DNA of 34,521 nucleotides from JBCDLI01 sp038745535 (GTDB taxonomy: Bacteria; Pseudomonadota; Alphaproteobacteria; Rhizobiales; Rhizobiaceae), in assembly GCA_038745535.1 (NCBI GenBank), contig JBCDLI010000022.1, forward strand, positions 1 to 34,521, in the 5' to 3' direction. The position numbers and the translations under genes were made by a program. Below are positions 31,505 to 34,521 of the stretch, one piece after another (positions within the stretch are counted from its first letter, which is position 1; the number at the start of each line of letters is the position of its first letter). The notes under the pieces were generated by a model. That model was given only the letters and a program-made list of their open reading frames with translations. It had not been told where the DNA came from and searched no databases.

Positions 31505-32920
31505 CTAGTCCACAATTGGAAACTGAATCTCGACGGTCAAACCGGGTTCAGCATCCATCAGTTTCATTGTCCCATTGTGCAGTGAAACGATTGCCGAAAC
31601 GAGTGACAACCCGAGGCCTGAACCCGGTTTCGACCTGCTTTCATCAAGGCGGACAAATCGTTGCAAAACGTGGTTCTTATCGGCGTCAGGGATTCCGGGG
31701 CCGTTATCAGTGACCCTGAGTATCGCCATTCTATTCTGTGCGCGTGAAACAGAAACCGCGACCTCGCGCTTTTTCAATCCATCTTCGACAGCGCCGTACT
31801 TCAGCGCGTTTTCGATCAGGTTCGTCATCGCTTGGCCGATGAGTTCTCGATTGCCGTGAACAAACACGGCTTCGTCGGCTTGGACCCCCAAACTGACGCC
31901 AGCCTCTTCGGCACTGGGGCCATACAAATCGCCAATATCGGTGGCCACCTCAGTCAGATCGACTGCTTCAAACTGTTTCTTCGTGTATCCGCTCTCAACC
32001 CGCGATATGAGTAGCAGGGCATTGAATATGCGTATGATCTGGTCAGACTCACCCAAAATAGACGCTATATCTTCCTGCGTAGCTTCTCCACGTTCAGCTT
32101 TCGAAAAGGCAGCGGCAGCACGATTTTGAAGCCTTGTCAGCGGTGTTTTCAAATCATGTGCGATAGAGTCAGAAACTTCACGAAGGCCGTCATTCAAAGT
32201 CGAGATGCGTTCGAGCATGGTGTTGAGGCCAGCCGATAGGCGGTCAAACTCGTCATTGGCTTTTGAAACCGGAAGACGGCCGCTCAAGTCACCGGCCAAG
32301 ATACGATTGGACGCTATGGAAATTGCATCAATGCGCTTCAGCGCTCGCCTGCCCACGAAGAGCCAGATCAATGTCGCGCCAATCCCCATAATCAGGAGTG
32401 CCAGAGCTAAGGCGCGCCGAATGATCTGCCGAAAACGTTCCGGTTCTCCGATGTCTCGTCCAACAAGAAGCCGCATACCGTTTGGTAGTCGGGAAACTTG
32501 GGCAATCGCGCGCGGTGCACGATCAGGCTGGCCTAGCACATCGCTTTCATCGGAGAACCGCGCATAGGTGAAGGGCCGGTTGCGCCAGCCAAATTCATCC
32601 ATCACGCCCGGCTCAATCGCAAACACGTTGCCTGAAAGTATCCGGCCGGAGGCGTCGGTTAAAATGTATAGATTAGCGCCGGGCCCGCGACTGCGACGTT
32701 CAACTTCGAAAAGAAGCCGGCGCATACCTCCGCGACGAAAATCACGATCTAAAGTGTTAAGCTGAGCCACGATTTCGGAGCGCGTATCAGCCGTCAGAAA
32801 ACGTGCTGCGACGCCTGTCATGTAGAATACGAGAAATATCGAGCAAAGCGTGAACAGGACGAGGTACAAGGCCGAAAGACGTGCAGCCGTCGTGTTCATA
32901 ATAGCGAGGAAGCGCTTCAT
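31505..32920 (-). CDS. EnvZ-type sensor histidine kinase
   Basis: The 471-residue inner-membrane kinase has helices at about 14-36 and 163-190 flanking a periplasmic sensor domain of about 125 residues with an arginine-rich 'RDFRRGGMRRLLFEVERRSRG' region in sequence. A HAMP domain follows (about 186-240), then HisKA with phospho-histidine H255 in 'SIAHDLKTPLTRL', then an ATPase domain with 'NLIENALKYG', 'DNGPGIPD' and 'GSGLGLSLVSAI'. It is encoded six bases after its OmpR-type regulator. The signal is unknown; the degP gene upstream suggests envelope stress, which is inference from context. Confidence 0.94.
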   Translation of the reverse strand: MKRFLAIMNTTAARLSALYLVLFTLCSIFLVFYMTGVAARFLTADTRSEIVAQLNTLDRDFRRGGMRRLLFEVERRSRGPGANLYILTDASGRILSGNVFAIEPGVMDEFGWRNRPFTYARFSDESDVLGQPDRAPRAIAQVSRLPNGMRLLVGRDIGEPERFRQIIRRALALALLIMGIGATLIWLFVGRRALKRIDAISIASNRILAGDLSGRLPVSKANDEFDRLSAGLNTMLERISTLNDGLREVSDSIAHDLKTPLTRLQNRAAAAFSKAERGEATQEDIASILGESDQIIRIFNALLLISRVESGYTKKQFEAVDLTEVATDIGDLYGPSAEEAGVSLGVQADEAVFVHGNRELIGQAMTNLIENALKYGAVEDGLKKREVAVSVSRAQNRMAILRVTDNGPGIPDADKNHVLQRFVRLDESRSKPGSGLGLSLVSAIVSLHNGTMKLMDAEPGLTVEIQFPIVD

Positions 32921-32926
32921 CGCCCA

Positions 32927-33598
32927 TCACTCGCGCATGACATAACCAGCACCGCGTATGGTTTGCAGCAGTGGTTTGTCGTAGCCCTTGCCGATCTTAG
33001 ACCGGAGCCGCGAGATGTGCACGTCAATCACATTCGTCTGCGGATCAAAATGGTAATCCCAAACATGCTCCAGCAGCATGGTGCGGGTAACAACCTGGCC
33101 CTTATTCCGCATAAGATACTCGAGCAGGCGAAACTCGCGTGGCTGAAGCGCAATTTCCTCGCCGCTGCGGGTCACTTGCCGCGATAGACGGTTCAGCTTC
33201 AAATCGCCAACTTCATACTGTGTGTCGTCTTCGCGTCCCAGCGTCCGCCGGGAAAGGACTTCAAGCCGCGCAAGCAACTCAGTGAAAGCGTAGGGCTTTG
33301 ACAGATAGTCATCGCCACCGGCACGTAGCCCCGTCACGCGGTCGTCGACCTCCCCTAAAGCGGAAAGGATGAGCGCGGGCGTCGTATCGCCAGCGACTCG
33401 CAAACGCGAAATAATTGATAGGCCATCAAGGCCGGGCAGCATGCGGTCAATGATCAGTGCGTCATAGTCTTCGCATTCGGCACGGTGAAGACCGGCCTCG
33501 CCATCATGCACGGTATCTGCTGCGTGGCCTGCCTCATCCAATGCATTGCGCAGATAGGCTGCCGCCTCCCGGTCGTCCTCAATGATCAAAACACGCAT
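32927..33598 (-). CDS. OmpR-family response regulator
   Basis: The 223-residue protein has a receiver domain with the acidic pocket E7/D8/D9, phospho-acceptor D51 in 'ALIIDRMLPG' and the conserved lysine in 'LSKPYAF'. A winged-helix OmpR/PhoB DNA-binding domain follows ('LQPREFRLLEYLMRNKGQVV', 'HISRLRSKIG', 'IRGAGYVM'). It forms a pair with the kinase encoded just downstream. The ATG at 33598 has no clear ribosome site. A terminator-like hairpin stands between it and degP, so it may have a separate promoter or receive readthrough. Confidence 0.95.
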   Translation of the reverse strand: MRVLIIEDDREAAAYLRNALDEAGHAADTVHDGEAGLHRAECEDYDALIIDRMLPGLDGLSIISRLRVAGDTTPALILSALGEVDDRVTGLRAGGDDYLSKPYAFTELLARLEVLSRRTLGREDDTQYEVGDLKLNRLSRQVTRSGEEIALQPREFRLLEYLMRNKGQVVTRTMLLEHVWDYHFDPQTNVIDVHISRLRSKIGKGYDKPLLQTIRGAGYVMRE

Positions 33599-33619
33599 AG
33601 CGGTCGTCTAGCTAGAAAT

Positions 33620-33670
33620 TGCGAAAAGAAAAGCGGCGGTAGCAATCAGAGGGGGCGAATTACTACCGCC
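33620..33670 (-). terminator. Rho-independent terminator of degP
   Basis: On the minus strand GGCGGTAG (33670-33663) and CTACCGCC (33642-33635) form an 8-bp stem, extended inward by three pairs after a mismatch, and are followed by GCTTTTCTTTTC. This is a fair intrinsic terminator. It lies about 55 bases after the degP stop and 37 before the response regulator start, so leaky termination could still feed the two-component genes. Confidence 0.65.
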
Positions 33671-33724
33671 TGAGCGGTTTGGCTGGGAGGGATGACGTTG
33701 GGTTAAACCAACCAAACGCTGTCT

Positions 33725-34521
33725 CTAACCTTGCAGCGGAATGGCGAGATAACGGCTGCGATCTCCGCTCTCCACGCGCATCAGCGCGGCGCCGCGCCCA
33801 GCGACCCGAACTTCGTCAAGAGCATCTTGGAAGTCGGCGATTGATGCGATTGGCGTGTTATTCACCTCGGTAATGATGTCGCCAGCGCGCAGACCCGCTT
33901 CACTTGCAATGCTGTCGCGTTCCACATCAAGGATCGCAAGCCCGGTACCGTCATCGGAGGGTGCTACAACCAGTCCATAGCCATCCATATCCGCTGGTTC
34001 GGGCGGTGTCGGAGCTGCGTTCGCAGCAGCTACTTCGCTTCCTGGAAGCTCGCCGAGTTGAACGTCGATGGTCTGCGTTTGCCCACCGCGAACAATACCA
34101 ATTTCGACGGTTGTACCGGGATCAAAATCAGCGATAGCGCGAGAGAGGTCGCGCGGACCTTCCAGCGTATCACCATTGACCGCAACTATGACATCGCCAG
34201 CGCGAATACCGGACGTAGCTGCCGGCGCGCCGTAATCGGCATCCGATACCAGTGCACCCTGTGCCTCAGAAAGACCAAGTGAGTCCGCGATCTCATCGGT
34301 TACCGGTTGAATACGAACACCCAACCAGCCACGCTCCACTGCACCGTTATTGATGAGTTCGTTGACCACCTCGTTTGCGATTGAGGCGGGAACTGCGAAC
34401 GCGATGCCAACATTGCCGCCAGACGGCGAGAAGATAGCGGTATTCACACCGACAACTTCACCGGAGAGGTTGAATGTGGGCCCGCCTGAGTTTCCGCGGT
34501 TTACTGCTGCGTCGATCTGGA
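33725..34521 (-). CDS. degP: DegP/HtrA serine protease, C-terminal part (cut by window edge)
   Basis: The frame is open to the right edge and begins in the window at 'QIDAAVNRGNSGGPTFNLSGEVVGVNT' (in sequence), which contains the catalytic serine motif GNSGGP. The His and Asp of the triad lie outside. Two PDZ domains follow: the first from 'GWLGVRIQPVTDEIADSLGL' with 'GIRAGDVIVAVNG', the second from 'GYGLVVAPSDDGTGLAI' with 'GLRAGDIITEVNN'. An Ala/Pro-rich linker joins them. DegP degrades or holds misfolded proteins in the periplasm. It is the first visible gene of the minus-strand run degP-regulator-kinase-glnE-EF-hand; the order recalls Sinorhizobium. An internal GTG at 34447 is not a real start. 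Confidence 0.95.
   Translation of the reverse strand, partial: QIDAAVNRGNSGGPTFNLSGEVVGVNTAIFSPSGGNVGIAFAVPASIANEVVNELINNGAVERGWLGVRIQPVTDEIADSLGLSEAQGALVSDADYGAPAATSGIRAGDVIVAVNGDTLEGPRDLSRAIADFDPGTTVEIGIVRGGQTQTIDVQLGELPGSEVAAANAAPTPPEPADMDGYGLVVAPSDDGTGLAILDVERDSIASEAGLRAGDIITEVNNTPIASIADFQDALDEVRVAGRGAALMRVESGDRSRYLAIPLQG

Noticed and set aside
1..34521. CRISPR arrays, insertion sequences, prophage or att sites
   Set aside because: I found no regularly spaced repeats, transposase or integrase motifs, or terminal inverted repeats. The tRNA-Ser gene has no integrase or duplicated 3' end nearby.

Overview
The window looks like a piece of an alphaproteobacterial chromosome, most likely from the Hyphomicrobiales (Rhizobiales). 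Three things point there. First, the gene order at the right end (degP, response regulator, histidine kinase, glnE, with a PleC-like kinase and pepN nearby) matches what I recall from Sinorhizobium and relatives. Second, the small Sel1-type protein and the ETF-QO/uracil-DNA glycosylase neighbourhood are typical of that order. Third, a CcrM-type GANTC pair lies upstream of the PleC-like kinase. TRAP and ABC uptake systems would suit a marine or oligotrophic heterotroph, but that is inference. I see no insertion sequence, prophage, CRISPR array or rRNA. The only accessory-type element is a small toxin-antitoxin pair.

Left part, 1-7300, all on the minus strand: a nutrient-uptake block. A TAXI-type TRAP system (binding protein, fused 4TM/12TM permease, universal stress protein) is followed by an SMP-30/gluconolactonase-like lactonase, a sugar-type ABC binding protein and the start of its permease, which is cut by the window edge. 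A tRNA-Ser(GCT) gene lies upstream.

Middle part, 7300-22700: mostly single genes and short operons. These are a HisC-like aminotransferase; a YitT-type membrane protein behind a striking 27-bp perfect dyad; a Sel1 protein; a DUF2147 secreted protein; a Ure2p/YfcG-like glutathione transferase; a small-protein cluster ending in a GYF_2-DUF805 protein; AMP nucleosidase with a quinone oxidoreductase; an AbrB-Doc toxin-antitoxin pair; two paralogous MFS transporters that bracket ETF-QO, YceI and a uracil-DNA glycosylase-like protein with altered catalytic motifs; and an EamA exporter. The same ACGT-half-site palindrome occurs upstream of DUF2147 and of ETF-QO, which suggests a shared regulator, possibly LiuR-like.

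Right part, 22800-34521: pepN and a PleC-like cell-cycle kinase on the plus strand face a minus-strand run of degP (partial), OmpR-type regulator, EnvZ-type kinase, glnE and a four-EF-hand secreted protein. The kinase start codon sits at the exact centre of an 18-bp perfect palindrome. I found no clearly new multi-gene system. The best leads are regulatory sequences and the atypical glycosylase.
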